A DNA stretch of 64,000 nt from Stackebrandtia nassauensis DSM 44728 (GCF_000024545.1 NC_013947.1:4092001-4156000), one strand, 5' to 3'. Positions 11,306 to 21,461 are shown, counted from the stretch's first letter. The notes: generated by a model from the letters alone, not told the origin. Made by a program: numbers and translations.

Positions 11306-13618
11306 TCATTCGGTGCGGATGCCGTTGGGGCGCATCATGTGCCACAGCGCGGGCATGCTCAGCAGCGTCACCAGCAGCACCATGGCCGCGCCCGCTCCGG
11401 CGATGGTGGCGACGTTGCCCCAGTCGATCACCGGTTTATAGGGCGTGATCCTGATGAGCGACCAGCCCAGGCCCAGGCCGGTCACCAACGCCGCGGCGAT
11501 ACCGCAGGCCACCGGGATCGCCGTCTGCCACAGCACCGAGAAGGCCAGGGTCCGGCGTCGGGTGCCGAAGGCGACCAGCAGCGACATCAGCCGTCGTCGT
11601 TCCTGCAGCTGTTCCAGGGTGTTGACCAGCATGCTCAGTCCGATGAGGATCATCGTCGCGATCACCCCGACCAGCAACAGCTGCCGCAGGTTGGCGAAGG
11701 TCTCCGACTCGGTCGAGGACATGTACTCCGTCACGGACGCGTGCTGGGACACTCCCGCGGCGACGTTGCGGACGTGCTCGATGGAGTCAGGGTTGGCCCG
11801 GTCCGACTCGAAGACCACGATCTGGTCGGTCAGTTCGAGGATCTTCTCGTCCACGGCCCCGGGCGTCGCCAGGATGGACGTGTACACCTCGTCGTTCTTC
11901 GGCGTCACCCGGTCGCGGTACTCGGGGACCGTCCACTTCTGTGGCTTGTGGAGCGGTTTGCCGTTGACGCCCAGCTCGTTGTAGTTGATGAAATCCAGCT
12001 TGGATCCGGGTTTCGGCGCGGTTTCGTCGGCGCTGAACACGTCGCCCTCGGCGCAGGCTTCGATCTTCGCCAGCGAGGACAGGTACTCGCAGTCGCCGAC
12101 GATCAACGAGGCGTCCTGTTCGGAGTCGATGCTGGAGTACGCCTCCACGACCTTCACGTCGGGTACCTCCTCCACCTTCTCCTTGATCTCCGCCAGCTCG
12201 ACCTTCCCCGACGGGGCGTACAGCTCCGCCTGGTTCTCCTGCTTACCGGTGAAGTTCATCTCCTTGGTCTCGATGGTGGAGAACAGCATCTGCAACGCGA
12301 CCGCCCCGGCCGCGGCCACCGCGACGCCGATGATGGCGCGCGACGCGCTGCCGCCGCTGAGTTGCAGCCTGCGGGTGGCCAACTGCCAGCTCGGCGCTCC
12401 GGCGCCGAACCGGGAGACCACCTTCTCCACGACCCACGGCAGCATCGCCGCGAGGCCCAGCAGCAACAACAGGATCCCGGTCACGACCAGCGTCATGGTC
12501 AGCCAGTTGTCGCGGAAGTCCCCCGTCAGGACCAGCTGTCCCAGGGAGGCGACACCGAGGACGACCAGCGTCAGGCGCCACCACAGCCGTCGGCGGCGGG
12601 GCTTGGCCTGCCGGACCACGCCCAGCGGTTCGACGATGAGGCGGCGCATCGCCAGTTGGGTGGCGAAGACCGCCACCAGGGGGACCGCGATGACGACTAT
12701 GGCGCCCAGGAACGGATCCGGCACGATGTCGGCGGCGAAGGGACGGTCATCCCAGAAGGTGAGGCTCTCGACCAGCTGGGCGATCGCCACCAGCAGCCCG
12801 GCTCCGATCACCAGCCCCACGATGGCGCCGAACATCGACTCGCCGCCCGCGATGCGGCGCGCGGCGGCGGCGTCCGCGCCGATCAGCCGCAACGCGGCCA
12901 GTCGCCGGTCGCGTTGCTCCCCTCCGAAGCGCACCGCGACCGCCACGAACATGACCACCGGCAGCAGCATCACGATGACCGCGACGATCACCAGCAGCAC
13001 CAGGAAGATGGATTCGATGGGGTTATCAGGGAACTTCTCGCCGAAGTTGTCGATGCGGTAGGCGCCCGCCGTGTCGAGGTTCTCGCCACCGGCGTAGTAC
13101 CGCAGGTCGCCCGGACTCTCCAGCCCCTCGTCGGCGATGACGCCGACGATCTTGTGATCCAGCCGCGGCTTGAGCAGCTTGCCCTCCTCAGAGGACAGCA
13201 GGTCCGCCAGCGGCTGGGAAACGTACATCTCTCCCGGCTTGGGAAGCTTGTCGATCCCCGGCGGGATCGGCGGGTTGTCCCCCTCCGGCACGATCTCGGT
13301 ACCGCTGACGGCCATGTCCCGGTAGGAATCCCACCTCTCCACCAGCAGCGCGGTGTCGTCGCCGGGCTTCTCGATCGGGCTGTCGCCGTACAGGTCTCCG
13401 ACAGCGATCGACTCCTGCCGCTCCTCCATCGAGGTCAGCACGGTCGGTACCGAGGCCGCGGCCAACAGCATCGCCACTCCCAGGCCCACGCCCAGGGCTG
13501 TCAGCGCGGCCCGGATCCAGCCCGAGGGCCCGCCCGCGACGGCGAACCGGCACCCCATCGCCACGTCGGCGATCCACGCGCGGACGCCTCGGCGCTTCTT
13601 CGTCACGGTGTTGGTCAT
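11306..13618 (-). CDS. FtsX-like ABC transporter permease
   Basis: A 770-residue permease with the MacB/FtsX-type layout of actinobacterial exporters: an N-terminal membrane helix (ALTALGVGLGVAMLLAAAS), a first extracytoplasmic domain, a block of helices near the middle, a second extracytoplasmic domain (about residues 460-640) and a final FtsX block of three to four helices. It partners the ATPase encoded just upstream, with a 4-base stop/start overlap. Substrate is unknown; such pairs often export antimicrobial peptides, lipids or drugs. Control is probably by the PadR repressor encoded first in the operon. Confidence 0.88.
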   Translation of the reverse strand: MTNTVTKKRRGVRAWIADVAMGCRFAVAGGPSGWIRAALTALGVGLGVAMLLAAASVPTVLTSMEERQESIAVGDLYGDSPIEKPGDDTALLVERWDSYRDMAVSGTEIVPEGDNPPIPPGIDKLPKPGEMYVSQPLADLLSSEEGKLLKPRLDHKIVGVIADEGLESPGDLRYYAGGENLDTAGAYRIDNFGEKFPDNPIESIFLVLLVIVAVIVMLLPVVMFVAVAVRFGGEQRDRRLAALRLIGADAAAARRIAGGESMFGAIVGLVIGAGLLVAIAQLVESLTFWDDRPFAADIVPDPFLGAIVVIAVPLVAVFATQLAMRRLIVEPLGVVRQAKPRRRRLWWRLTLVVLGVASLGQLVLTGDFRDNWLTMTLVVTGILLLLLGLAAMLPWVVEKVVSRFGAGAPSWQLATRRLQLSGGSASRAIIGVAVAAAGAVALQMLFSTIETKEMNFTGKQENQAELYAPSGKVELAEIKEKVEEVPDVKVVEAYSSIDSEQDASLIVGDCEYLSSLAKIEACAEGDVFSADETAPKPGSKLDFINYNELGVNGKPLHKPQKWTVPEYRDRVTPKNDEVYTSILATPGAVDEKILELTDQIVVFESDRANPDSIEHVRNVAAGVSQHASVTEYMSSTESETFANLRQLLLVGVIATMILIGLSMLVNTLEQLQERRRLMSLLVAFGTRRRTLAFSVLWQTAIPVACGIAAALVTGLGLGWSLIRITPYKPVIDWGNVATIAGAGAAMVLLVTLLSMPALWHMMRPNGIRTE

Positions 13619-14292
13619 ACGGCGAACTCCGGGGCGCGGGTCTTGCCGTCGCGCACGACGATCTCGCGGTCGGAGTACGCGGCCACCCGGGCCTCGTGGG
13701 TCACCAGCACCACGGCGGCGCCGGATTCCTTGGCCGCCTTGGTCAGCAGCGTCATGACCTGTTCGCCGTTGAGCGAGTCGAGCGCCCCGGTCGGTTCGTC
13801 GGCGAACACGACCCGCGGTTCGATGGCCAGTGCCCGCGACACCGCGACCCGCTGTCCCTGGCCGCCGGAGACCTCACCTGGGCGTTTCTTGGTCACGTCG
13901 CCGATCTCCAGCCGTTCCAGCCACTGCGCGGCGCGGCGCTCGGCCTCGCGGCGTTTGACGCCGTTCATGCGCAGCGGCAGCGCGACGTTCTCCAGGCAGG
14001 TCAGTTCCGGCACCAGCTGTCCGAACTGGAACACGAAGCCGAACTCGCTGCGGCGCAGCTGGCTGCGTTCGCCGTCGGACATGGCCGTCAGGTCGCGGCC
14101 GCCGTACATGATGCGCCCGGAGTCGGCGGGCAGGATCCCGGCCGCGCAGTGCAGCAGGGTGGACTTTCCGGAGCCGGACGGCCCCATGATCGCCAACACC
14201 TCGCCGGGGGAGACGCTCATGTGAGCTCCCGCCAGTGCGTGGGTGGGGCCGAAGCTCTTGTGGACGTCGGTCGCTTCCAGTATCGCGGTCAT
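13615..14292 (-). CDS. ABC transporter ATPase (MacB/LolD type)
   Basis: A 225-residue nucleotide-binding subunit with Walker A GPSGSGKST (about 36-44), the signature VSGGQGQRVAVSRAL, Walker B VVFADEPTGALDS and the switch His in VLVTHEARV. Size and motifs are those of the LolD/MacB group that partners FtsX-like permeases. It overlaps by 4 bases both the PadR gene before it and the permease gene after it, so the three are translationally coupled. Confidence 0.93.
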   Translation of the reverse strand: MTAILEATDVHKSFGPTHALAGAHMSVSPGEVLAIMGPSGSGKSTLLHCAAGILPADSGRIMYGGRDLTAMSDGERSQLRRSEFGFVFQFGQLVPELTCLENVALPLRMNGVKRREAERRAAQWLERLEIGDVTKKRPGEVSGGQGQRVAVSRALAIEPRVVFADEPTGALDSLNGEQVMTLLTKAAKESGAAVVLVTHEARVAAYSDREIVVRDGKTRAPEFAV

Positions 14293-14813
14293 GCCGTGAC
14301 CTCCGCGGTCAGTTTGTCGAGGCGGTCGCTGGTCAGTTCCAGCCAGCGCAGGTCCGCCTCGAGGTGGAAGAGTGCGTGGTCGCAGATCAGTTGATCGGCG
14401 AAGTCTCCTTGGGTTTTGCGTTTGGTCAGCTCACGCATGAGCCGCAGGTGCTCGCTGCGCTGTACGTCGAGCAGTTCGGCCGCGTCGCGTCCGGTCAGGA
14501 TCGCCATCACGACCTTGGTGTAGAGGGTGTTCTGTAGATACGGCTCGGGCTTCTCCGGTTGCCGCAGCCAGGTGGCCACGTCGGTGATGCCCGCGTCGGT
14601 GACGGCGTAGCGCTTGCGCTCGGGGCCGCCCCCGGCCTCGACGCCGTCGACCTCGACCAGGCCGTTCTTCAACAGCCGTTGCAGGGTCGAGTACACCTGG
14701 CCGTAGTGCAGCGGGTGGTCGCCTCCGAAGCGTTCGTCGTAGGCGCGTTTCAGGTCGTATCCGTGGCGGGGCTGCTGCTCCAGCAGCCCCAGCAGGGTGT
14801 GTCCAACAGACAT
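14289..14813 (-). CDS. PadR-family transcriptional repressor
   Basis: The N-terminal winged helix (residues 3-80, with GQVYSTLQRLLKNGLVEVD and YAVTDAG) is typical of PadR regulators, followed by a C-terminal helical dimerisation domain (Vir_act_alpha_C-like), total 174 residues. PadR proteins commonly repress an adjacent exporter until a ligand binds. Here the next two genes are an ABC ATPase and permease, each overlapping by 4 bases. I start at the ATG at 14813; a GTG at 14822 would add three residues. A perfect inverted repeat lies directly upstream, as expected for autoregulation. Confidence 0.9.
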   Translation of the reverse strand: MSVGHTLLGLLEQQPRHGYDLKRAYDERFGGDHPLHYGQVYSTLQRLLKNGLVEVDGVEAGGGPERKRYAVTDAGITDVATWLRQPEKPEPYLQNTLYTKVVMAILTGRDAAELLDVQRSEHLRLMRELTKRKTQGDFADQLICDHALFHLEADLRWLELTSDRLDKLTAEVTA

Positions 14814-14822
14814 GGCGGCCAC

Positions 14823-14839
14823 TATACACGAGATGTATA
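14823..14839. promoter_or_regulatory. Predicted PadR operator overlapping the PadR promoter
   Basis: TATACA-CGAGA-TGTATA is a perfect 6-bp inverted repeat with a 5-base spacer, 9 bases upstream of the PadR start codon. It overlaps a minus-strand -10-like TATAGT (14826-14821). PadR family operators are typically AT-rich ATAC/GTAT dyads of this kind. Bound repressor would cover the -10 region. Inference from sequence and position. Confidence 0.6.
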
Positions 14840-14933
14840 CACCGTGTTTATAGCTGAGGCTCGCGGCCGGACACGGCGCCTGCCTGCTAAGAAGGACCGA
14901 CTCACCTCAACCACCTCGCGACGGGAGCCCACC

Positions 14934-15389
14934 ATGACCGACCCAGCCGAATCGTCGATCTTTCCGGCCGAAGTCATCAAGCAGTTCGCCGACGTCGGCG
15001 TCGATTTGGTGTCGCTGTTCTCCGCCGGAGCGCTGGGCGAACGCATGGGCATCGAGGTCACCCACGCCGAGCCGGGCCGGGTCGTGGGCACCATGCCGGT
15101 CAAGGGCAACACCCAGCCCTACGGGCTGCTGCACGGCGGCGCCTCGGCGGTGCTGGCCGAGACCCTCGGCTCGGTGGGCGCGATGCTGCACGCCGGGCCC
15201 AAGCGGTTGGCCGTGGGCGTCGACCTCAACGTCACCCACCACCGGGCCGCCCGCGAGGGCACCGTCACCGGCGTGGCCACCCCGGTCCACGCCGGTCGGA
15301 CCACCACTACCTACGAGGTCGTCATCTCCGACGAGGACGGCAAACGCGTCTGCACCGGCCGCATCACCTGCCTCATCCGGGGTGAGTGA
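14934..15389 (+). CDS. PaaI-family hotdog thioesterase
   Basis: A 151-residue hotdog-fold protein of the PaaI/DUF4442 thioesterase group. The diagnostic segment GLLHGGASAVLAE contains the HGG turn and the acidic residue on the central helix used for catalysis; VGVDLNVTHHRAAREG and TYEVVISDEDGKRVCTGRIT form the following strands. Such enzymes hydrolyse acyl-CoA esters, often phenylacetyl- or hydroxybenzoyl-type; no substrate can be assigned. The ATG at 14934 has GGGAG at 14923-14927. The open frame upstream overlaps the divergent PadR gene and is not coding. Confidence 0.88.
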   Translation: MTDPAESSIFPAEVIKQFADVGVDLVSLFSAGALGERMGIEVTHAEPGRVVGTMPVKGNTQPYGLLHGGASAVLAETLGSVGAMLHAGPKRLAVGVDLNVTHHRAAREGTVTGVATPVHAGRTTTTYEVVISDEDGKRVCTGRITCLIRGE

Positions 15390-15409
15390 CCGGCCTCACT
15401 TTCGGTGAC

Positions 15410-15436
15410 TGTCACGTTCGGCCGCTCCGGCTTGTC
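15410..15436 (+). promoter_or_regulatory. Predicted ECF41-type sigma-factor promoter
   Basis: TGTCACG (15410-15416), then 16 bases, then TGTC (15433-15436). The promoter motif I recall for ECF41 sigma factors is TGTCACA-N16-CGTC upstream of the linked AhpD-like/oxidoreductase gene; this differs at two positions. It lies 40 bases before the AhpD-like gene whose operon encodes an ECF41 sigma factor. Confidence 0.6.
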
Positions 15437-15475
15437 TCAGGGGTATCCACTCAAGAGATGAAGGAGTGAGCCGAC

Positions 15476-16030
15476 ATGGCCCGCATATCGCTCGAACCGC
15501 CCCGCACGCTCACCAACCGGCTGGTGTCCTGGTACTCCAAGCGCAAGTTCGGCCGCGACCTGGGCCCGACCCTGGCGGCCGGGCACAACCGCCGGGTGCT
15601 GATGACCATGGGCAAGGTGGAGATGGGTTCGGCGAAGTGGAACGCGCTGGACCCGCAGCTGAAGATCATGGTCACCATGAAGGCCGCGATGACCATCGGC
15701 TGCGAGTGGTGCGTCGACTTCAGCTACTGGCTCGGCCGGGAGGCCGGACTGGACGCGGACAAGATCCACGCCGTCCCCGGCTGGCGGAACTCGACGCTGT
15801 TCACGCCGCTGGAGCGGCTGGCGCTGGAGTACGCCGAGGCGATGAGCACCACACCGGTGACCGTCACCGACGAGCTGGTCGCCGGTCTGGGCGAACATCT
15901 CGACGACGCCCAGCTGGTGGAGCTGACCGCGACCATCGCGCTGGAGAACCTGTACGGCCGCAACAACCTGGCCCTGGGGCTGGCACCCGAGGGACTCAAG
16001 GAAGAATGCGCGCTGCCCGCCCGCGACTGA
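15476..16030 (+). CDS. Carboxymuconolactone decarboxylase (AhpD-like) family protein
   Basis: A 184-residue all-helical AhpD-like protein with the redox motif C76-E-W-C79 in GCEWCVDF, as in alkylhydroperoxidase-type members where the two cysteines reduce peroxide or disulfides. A partner His follows in the family pattern. The next gene, 13 bases later, is an ECF41 sigma factor; family knowledge says ECF41 factors are almost always linked to and activate such genes. An ECF41-like promoter lies upstream, so this is probably both target and operon partner of that factor. SD AAGGAG precedes the ATG. Confidence 0.9.
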   Translation: MARISLEPPRTLTNRLVSWYSKRKFGRDLGPTLAAGHNRRVLMTMGKVEMGSAKWNALDPQLKIMVTMKAAMTIGCEWCVDFSYWLGREAGLDADKIHAVPGWRNSTLFTPLERLALEYAEAMSTTPVTVTDELVAGLGEHLDDAQLVELTATIALENLYGRNNLALGLAPEGLKEECALPARD

Positions 16031-16043
16031 CCAGGGAGACGAC

Positions 16044-16922
16044 ATGGCAACGGCGACCGAGCTCTTCGAGCAACACCGGAACCTGCTGTTCTCGGTGGCG
16101 TACCGGATGCTCGGCTCGGCCGCCGACGCCGAGGACGTCGTCCAGGACTCCTGGCTGAAGTGGTCGGCCGTCGACCTGGACACGGTGGACTCGCCCAAGG
16201 CGTACCTGGTGCGCATCGCCAGCAACACCGCGCTCAACCGGCTGAAGTCCGCCCAGGTGCAACGCGAGTCCTATGTGGGGCCGTGGTTGCCGGAACCGAT
16301 ACTCACCTCCCCCGACATCGCCGAGGACGTGGAAATGGCCGACTCCGTCTCGATGGCGATGCTGGTCGTCCTCGAATCGCTGACCCCCGAGGAGCGGGCG
16401 GTGTTCGTGCTGCGGGAGGTCTTCGGGTTCCCGCACACCGAGATCGCCAGCGCCCTGGACCGTCCCGAGGCCAGCGTGCGGCAGTTGGCGCACCGGGCCC
16501 GCTCGCACGTGCAGGCCCGCAGGCCCCGCTTCGACGCCGACCGCGAGAAGCAGAAGCAGGCCACCGAGGAGTTCCTGTCGGCCGCCGCGGGCGGCGACAT
16601 CAACCGCCTCATGGAGATCCTCGCCCCCGACGCGGCACTGTGGACCGACGGCGGCGGCAAGGTCAAGGCACCGCTGCGCGACATCCACGGCGCGCACAGG
16701 ATCGCGAACTTCTTCGTCAAGGTCGCGACCCAGCCGTGGCAGGGCTACCGCCCCGAACAGTGGGAGTTCGCCGCCGCGCAGATCAACGGGGCCAACGGCG
16801 TCCTGATCCGGGTCGAGGGCAAGGTCGTCACCGCGTTCACCACCGAGGTCCTCGACGGCCGCATCACGGCGATCCACCTGGTCGGCAACCCGGACAAACT
16901 GGCCCACCTCGACGAGGATTAG
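16044..16922 (+). CDS. ECF41-family (SigJ-like) RNA polymerase sigma factor
   Basis: A 292-residue extracytoplasmic-function sigma factor. Sigma region 2 covers about residues 8-75 and region 4 about 105-160, joined by a linker with the ECF41 signature WLPEP (81-85). A fused C-terminal SnoaL-like domain carries the other two ECF41 hallmarks, DGGGK (202-206) and NPDKL (282-286). In studied ECF41 factors this extension both restrains and is needed for activity, replacing an anti-sigma factor. SD AGGGAG precedes the ATG. It forms a two-gene operon with the AhpD-like gene and ends 4 bases before the convergent pntB. Confidence 0.95.
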   Translation: MATATELFEQHRNLLFSVAYRMLGSAADAEDVVQDSWLKWSAVDLDTVDSPKAYLVRIASNTALNRLKSAQVQRESYVGPWLPEPILTSPDIAEDVEMADSVSMAMLVVLESLTPEERAVFVLREVFGFPHTEIASALDRPEASVRQLAHRARSHVQARRPRFDADREKQKQATEEFLSAAAGGDINRLMEILAPDAALWTDGGGKVKAPLRDIHGAHRIANFFVKVATQPWQGYRPEQWEFAAAQINGANGVLIRVEGKVVTAFTTEVLDGRITAIHLVGNPDKLAHLDED

Positions 16923-16926
16923 CCCC

Positions 16927-18323
<1,397 letters not shown>

Positions 18324-18327
<4 letters not shown>

Positions 18328-18635
18328 GACGCGGACCCCTCCTTCGCGGCCGGGCGGGCCTTGAACATGTGCAGCATCCGGTCGGTGACGACGTATCCGC
18401 CGACGACGTTGGCGAAGCCGAAGGCCACCGCCAGGAACGCCAGCAGGTAGCCGAGGAATCCGTCGGCGGTGGCGGTGATGAGCATGGCACCGATGACGAC
18501 GATGCCGTGGATCGAGTTGGCCCCCGACATCAGCGGGGTGTGCAGGGTCGCGGGCACCTTGCTGATCACCTCGAAGCCCACCAGGACGCCGAGCACGAAC
18601 ACGGTGACCGCGGTCAGAAGATCGAGTTCCATCAC
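18324..18635 (-). CDS. pntAB: NAD(P) transhydrogenase subunit alpha, membrane part (PntAB)
   Basis: A 103-residue protein with three membrane helices. It is the stand-alone version of the C-terminal membrane segment of E. coli PntA; motifs such as HTPLMSGANSIHGIV and FGFANVVGGYVVTDRML are typical. The three-polypeptide arrangement (PntAA, PntAB, PntB) is common in actinobacteria and alphaproteobacteria. Four-base overlaps with both neighbours indicate coupled translation and fixed stoichiometry. Confidence 0.95.
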
Positions 18636-19774
18636 GCCGCCTCCGCGTCCGCCACGATTTTGTTCACAAAGGACCTGTTGTGGGTGATGATGACTCCCGC
18701 GTTGATCTCGTCGTCGAGGTCGATGGCGACCGAGCCCTCGTCAATGAGGTGGCTCAGGAACGCGAACATGTTGCGGGAGTAGGCCGCCGACGCGGCCGAG
18801 GCCATGACCGACGGCAGGTTGCCCGCCCCGATCACCCGCACCCCGTCGATGTCTATCGTGGACTCGGGTTCCGAACCGGCGACGTTGCCGCCCAGGTCGG
18901 AGGCGGCGAGGTCCACCACCACCGAGCCCGGCCGCATCCCCGCCAGCGCCTCCCGCGTCACCAGCAGCGGCGGCGTTTTGCCGGGCACCTTCGCGGTCGT
19001 GATGACGACGTCGAACTTCCCGATGCGCGTCGACAGTTCCCGTTGCTGGGCGGCGCGTTCGTCCTCGGTCAGCGCGCGGGCGTAGCCGCCGGTGCCCGAC
19101 GCCGCGACGGTGGTCTCCAGTTCCAGGAACCGCGCCCCCAGCGATTCCACTTCGGCGCGCGACTCGGGCCGCACGTCGTAGGCGGTCACGACGGCGCCGA
19201 GCCTGCGGGCGGTGCCGATGGCCGACAGGCCCGCCACCCCGGTGCCCAGGATGAGCGCGTTGGCGGGCGGCGAGGTTCCGGCGGCGGTGGTGAGCATCGG
19301 GAAGTAGCGGCCGTAGTTGTCGGCGGCCAGTACCGCGGCCTTGTAACCGGCGATGTTGGCCTGCGAGCTGAGCACGTCCATGGACTGGGCCCGCGACAGC
19401 GTCCTCGGCAGCATGTCGAGGCTGGCGGTGGTGATGTTGTTCGCGGCGAGCTCGCGCATGATGTCCAGGTACCGCAACGGTTCCAGCAGCCCGGCCAGCA
19501 GCTGGCCGTCGCGCAGCCGTTTCGCGTCGGCGGCGCTGAGGGCGCTCACGCGGGTGATGATGTCGGCGCGTTCGTACAGTTCGTCGACGGCAACGACGGC
19601 CGCTCCGGCGGCCGTGTACTCCTCGTCGGCGATGTGGGCGCCGTGTCCGGCCGCGGACTCGACCACGACGTCGAGCCCGCTGGTTTTGAGCCGCGAGACC
19701 TGCTCCGGGATAAGCGAAACCCGGCTTTCGCCGGGTGAGGGTTCCTTGACGACGCCTACAGTGGTGGAAACCAT
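18632..19774 (-). CDS. pntAA: NAD(P) transhydrogenase subunit alpha, soluble part (PntAA)
   Basis: A 380-residue soluble NAD(H)-binding dI subunit related to alanine dehydrogenase. It opens with the family motif GVVKEPSPGESRVSLIPEQV; the Rossmann turn ILGTGVAGLSAIGTARRLGA sits near residue 170, and TTAKVPGKTPPLLVT plus GSVVVDLAASDLGGN follow as expected. First gene of the pnt operon. A 20-base imperfect dyad (19785-19804) lies just upstream of the ATG, where it could bind a regulator. Confidence 0.96.
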   Translation of the reverse strand: MVSTTVGVVKEPSPGESRVSLIPEQVSRLKTSGLDVVVESAAGHGAHIADEEYTAAGAAVVAVDELYERADIITRVSALSAADAKRLRDGQLLAGLLEPLRYLDIMRELAANNITTASLDMLPRTLSRAQSMDVLSSQANIAGYKAAVLAADNYGRYFPMLTTAAGTSPPANALILGTGVAGLSAIGTARRLGAVVTAYDVRPESRAEVESLGARFLELETTVAASGTGGYARALTEDERAAQQRELSTRIGKFDVVITTAKVPGKTPPLLVTREALAGMRPGSVVVDLAASDLGGNVAGSEPESTIDIDGVRVIGAGNLPSVMASAASAAYSRNMFAFLSHLIDEGSVAIDLDDEINAGVIITHNRSFVNKIVADAEAA

Positions 19775-19784
19775 CCTGACGCCA

Positions 19785-19804
19785 CCTCACAATCAGTTGT
19801 CAGG
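19785..19804. promoter_or_regulatory. Inverted repeat upstream of pntAA (possible operator)
   Basis: CCT-C-ACAA-TCAG-TTGT-C-AGG: outer CCT/AGG and inner ACAA/TTGT arms pair around a 4-base centre, starting 11 bases before the pntAA start codon. It contains or abuts the ribosome binding site, so it could be an operator or an RNA hairpin. No family can be assigned. Confidence 0.3.
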
Positions 19805-20042
19805 GTACGGTCGATGAAGCGCCTGCGTATCGGGGCGGATGCGGCGCTTTGAGTCTGAATTGGATTTATGCTCGCCGATCACGGCGAGGTTCTTGGTATG
19901 ACTGTACTGTTTTATGGCTTCGGGGGACAGTCCCCCATCGTTCCCAATTTTCGGTGTATGCCTGACGAGTTTTCGCGGCGCGGGCGTTCCGTTTCGATTC
20001 CCGGCGCATCTGGGTGGTGTAGGGCGAGGACGAGGAGAACCC

Positions 20043-20555
20043 ATGCGACCCGAGCACGAATCCGAGTACTGCGATTACGCCGCCAACCGGCTGGTGCCGA
20101 TGCGGCGGTTCGCGTACCTGGTGTGCGGTGACTGGCATCGCGCCGAGGACGCGGTCCAGAACGCGTTCGTGAAGCTGTACCTGGCCTGGGCCCGCGCGCA
20201 GCGAGCCGACTCGCTGGACGCGTACACCCGGCGGATCGTGCTCAACTGCGTCAAGGAGGTGCAGCGGCGGCACTGGTTCACGCGCGAACGGTCGACGAGC
20301 GAACCGCCCGATCGCGCCGCGACCGGTGACACCGGCTCCGAGGAGCGGCGGCTGGTGCTGGATGCCTTGGCCCAGTTGCCGATGCGCCGCCGGGCGACGC
20401 TCGTCCTGCGTTACTGGGAGGACCTGTCGGTCGAGCAGACCGCGCGCGTCCTGCGCTGTTCTCCCGCCACCGTCAAGAGTCAGACCGTGCGAGGCCTGCG
20501 AACACTGCGCGGTCTGCTGACGGACTCGTTTCGCGAACAGATCGAAAGGACCTGA
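20043..20555 (+). CDS. SigE-family ECF sigma factor (pair 1)
   Basis: A 170-residue ECF sigma factor of the actinobacterial SigE family (TIGR02983-like): region 2 opens with MRRFAYLVCGDWHRAEDAVQNAFVKLY and region 4 has LPMRRRATLVLRYWEDLSVEQTA with CSPATVKSQTVRGLRTLR as recognition helix. The start is the ATG at 20043, with GGAG about 7 bases before it; the frame is open further upstream but is not conserved. A membrane protein that is its likely anti-sigma partner follows after 2 bases. A close paralogue of both genes lies at 22929-24415. Confidence 0.92.
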   Translation: MRPEHESEYCDYAANRLVPMRRFAYLVCGDWHRAEDAVQNAFVKLYLAWARAQRADSLDAYTRRIVLNCVKEVQRRHWFTRERSTSEPPDRAATGDTGSEERRLVLDALAQLPMRRRATLVLRYWEDLSVEQTARVLRCSPATVKSQTVRGLRTLRGLLTDSFREQIERT

Positions 20556-20557
20556 CC

Positions 20558-21421
20558 ATGAACGATCAGCTGCGCCGCGCCTTCTCCACGGCGCTGGGCG
20601 ACACCGAACCCCCCTCCACGATCACTCCGTCGGAACTGGCCGGAACCGGACGCCGTAAGCAGCGAAACCGCCGGATCGCGCTGGCAGGTTCGGGCACCGC
20701 GCTGACCCTGGCCGCGGTCACCGGGATCGCACTGGTCCTGTCTCCGGCGACCGGAGGACTGGGCGACGACAGTGCCACGGACATGCCCGGCGGCGACTCC
20801 GGCGAATCGCCCGGAGAGAGTTCGGTGGAGGGGCTTCCGGATGACTCCTTCAAGTACGCCACCCACTTCGCCCAGATCAACTTCGAGAAGGTCTACGACG
20901 AGGTGGAGTACAAGGCCGACGGCGGCGATGAACCGTTGCAGCTGGAGCCGTACGGCGAGGACGACCCGAGCTCACCGGCTGTGGGCCGCGCGGTCTTTCC
21001 CGACAGCGAGAACGAGAACATGCAGGTCGTGCTGTATCCGCCGGGCGACTGGTCCAGCAAGGCGGGGGACATCAACCCCGAGAACCCGGAATCCAGCAGA
21101 TATCCGGTCAACTGCTGGAGCGGTGAGACCCAGGGCTCTGAGGTCACCACCTCCTGCGACAAGAAGGACCTCGGCGATGACGGGCTACTGCGCACCGCCG
21201 TGATCAAGGAGGAATGGGCCAACTCCGGCATCGTGATCACTTACCGCACGGCACTGTTCCGCACCGACGGCACCGCCGTCGTGGTCGACACGAAGTGCAG
21301 CACCACCAACGACGATGAACGGTCGCAGTGCGATCGCGACAACCTGTTGACCGCCGACGCGGACAAGACTGAGAAGTTCGTGACCAGCCTGCCGCCGATT
21401 CCCAAGGAATGGCGGGACTGA
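20558..21421 (+). CDS. Single-pass membrane protein, probable anti-sigma partner (pair 1)
   Basis: A 287-residue protein: about 40 cytosolic residues with basic RRKQRNRR, one membrane helix (about residues 44-65) and a large extracytoplasmic acidic domain with four or five cysteines. No recognised catalytic motif or zinc-binding anti-sigma motif is visible. Position directly after an ECF sigma gene, topology, and the same arrangement in the paralogous pair downstream argue for a regulator of that sigma factor; this is inference. A strong terminator follows at 21436. Confidence 0.7.
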   Translation: MNDQLRRAFSTALGDTEPPSTITPSELAGTGRRKQRNRRIALAGSGTALTLAAVTGIALVLSPATGGLGDDSATDMPGGDSGESPGESSVEGLPDDSFKYATHFAQINFEKVYDEVEYKADGGDEPLQLEPYGEDDPSSPAVGRAVFPDSENENMQVVLYPPGDWSSKAGDINPENPESSRYPVNCWSGETQGSEVTTSCDKKDLGDDGLLRTAVIKEEWANSGIVITYRTALFRTDGTAVVVDTKCSTTNDDERSQCDRDNLLTADADKTEKFVTSLPPIPKEWRD

Positions 21422-21435
21422 GCCCAGCCGTCCCG

Positions 21436-21461
21436 GGCCCCGCGACCTCGGTCGCGGGGCC
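21436..21461 (+). terminator. Hairpin terminator after sigma pair 1
   Basis: A perfect 12-bp stem (21436-21447 with 21450-21461) with a 2-base minimal loop starts 15 bases after the stop codon, followed by TTCGCT. The stem is strong but the U tract is weak, as is common in high-GC actinobacteria. Confidence 0.7.

Noticed and set aside
11300-14224. 974-codon open frame on the plus strand opposite the ABC permease and ATPase
   Set aside because: Gln/His/Arg-rich low-complexity product typical of reverse-frame reading of GC3-rich genes; the minus-strand genes have clear domains.
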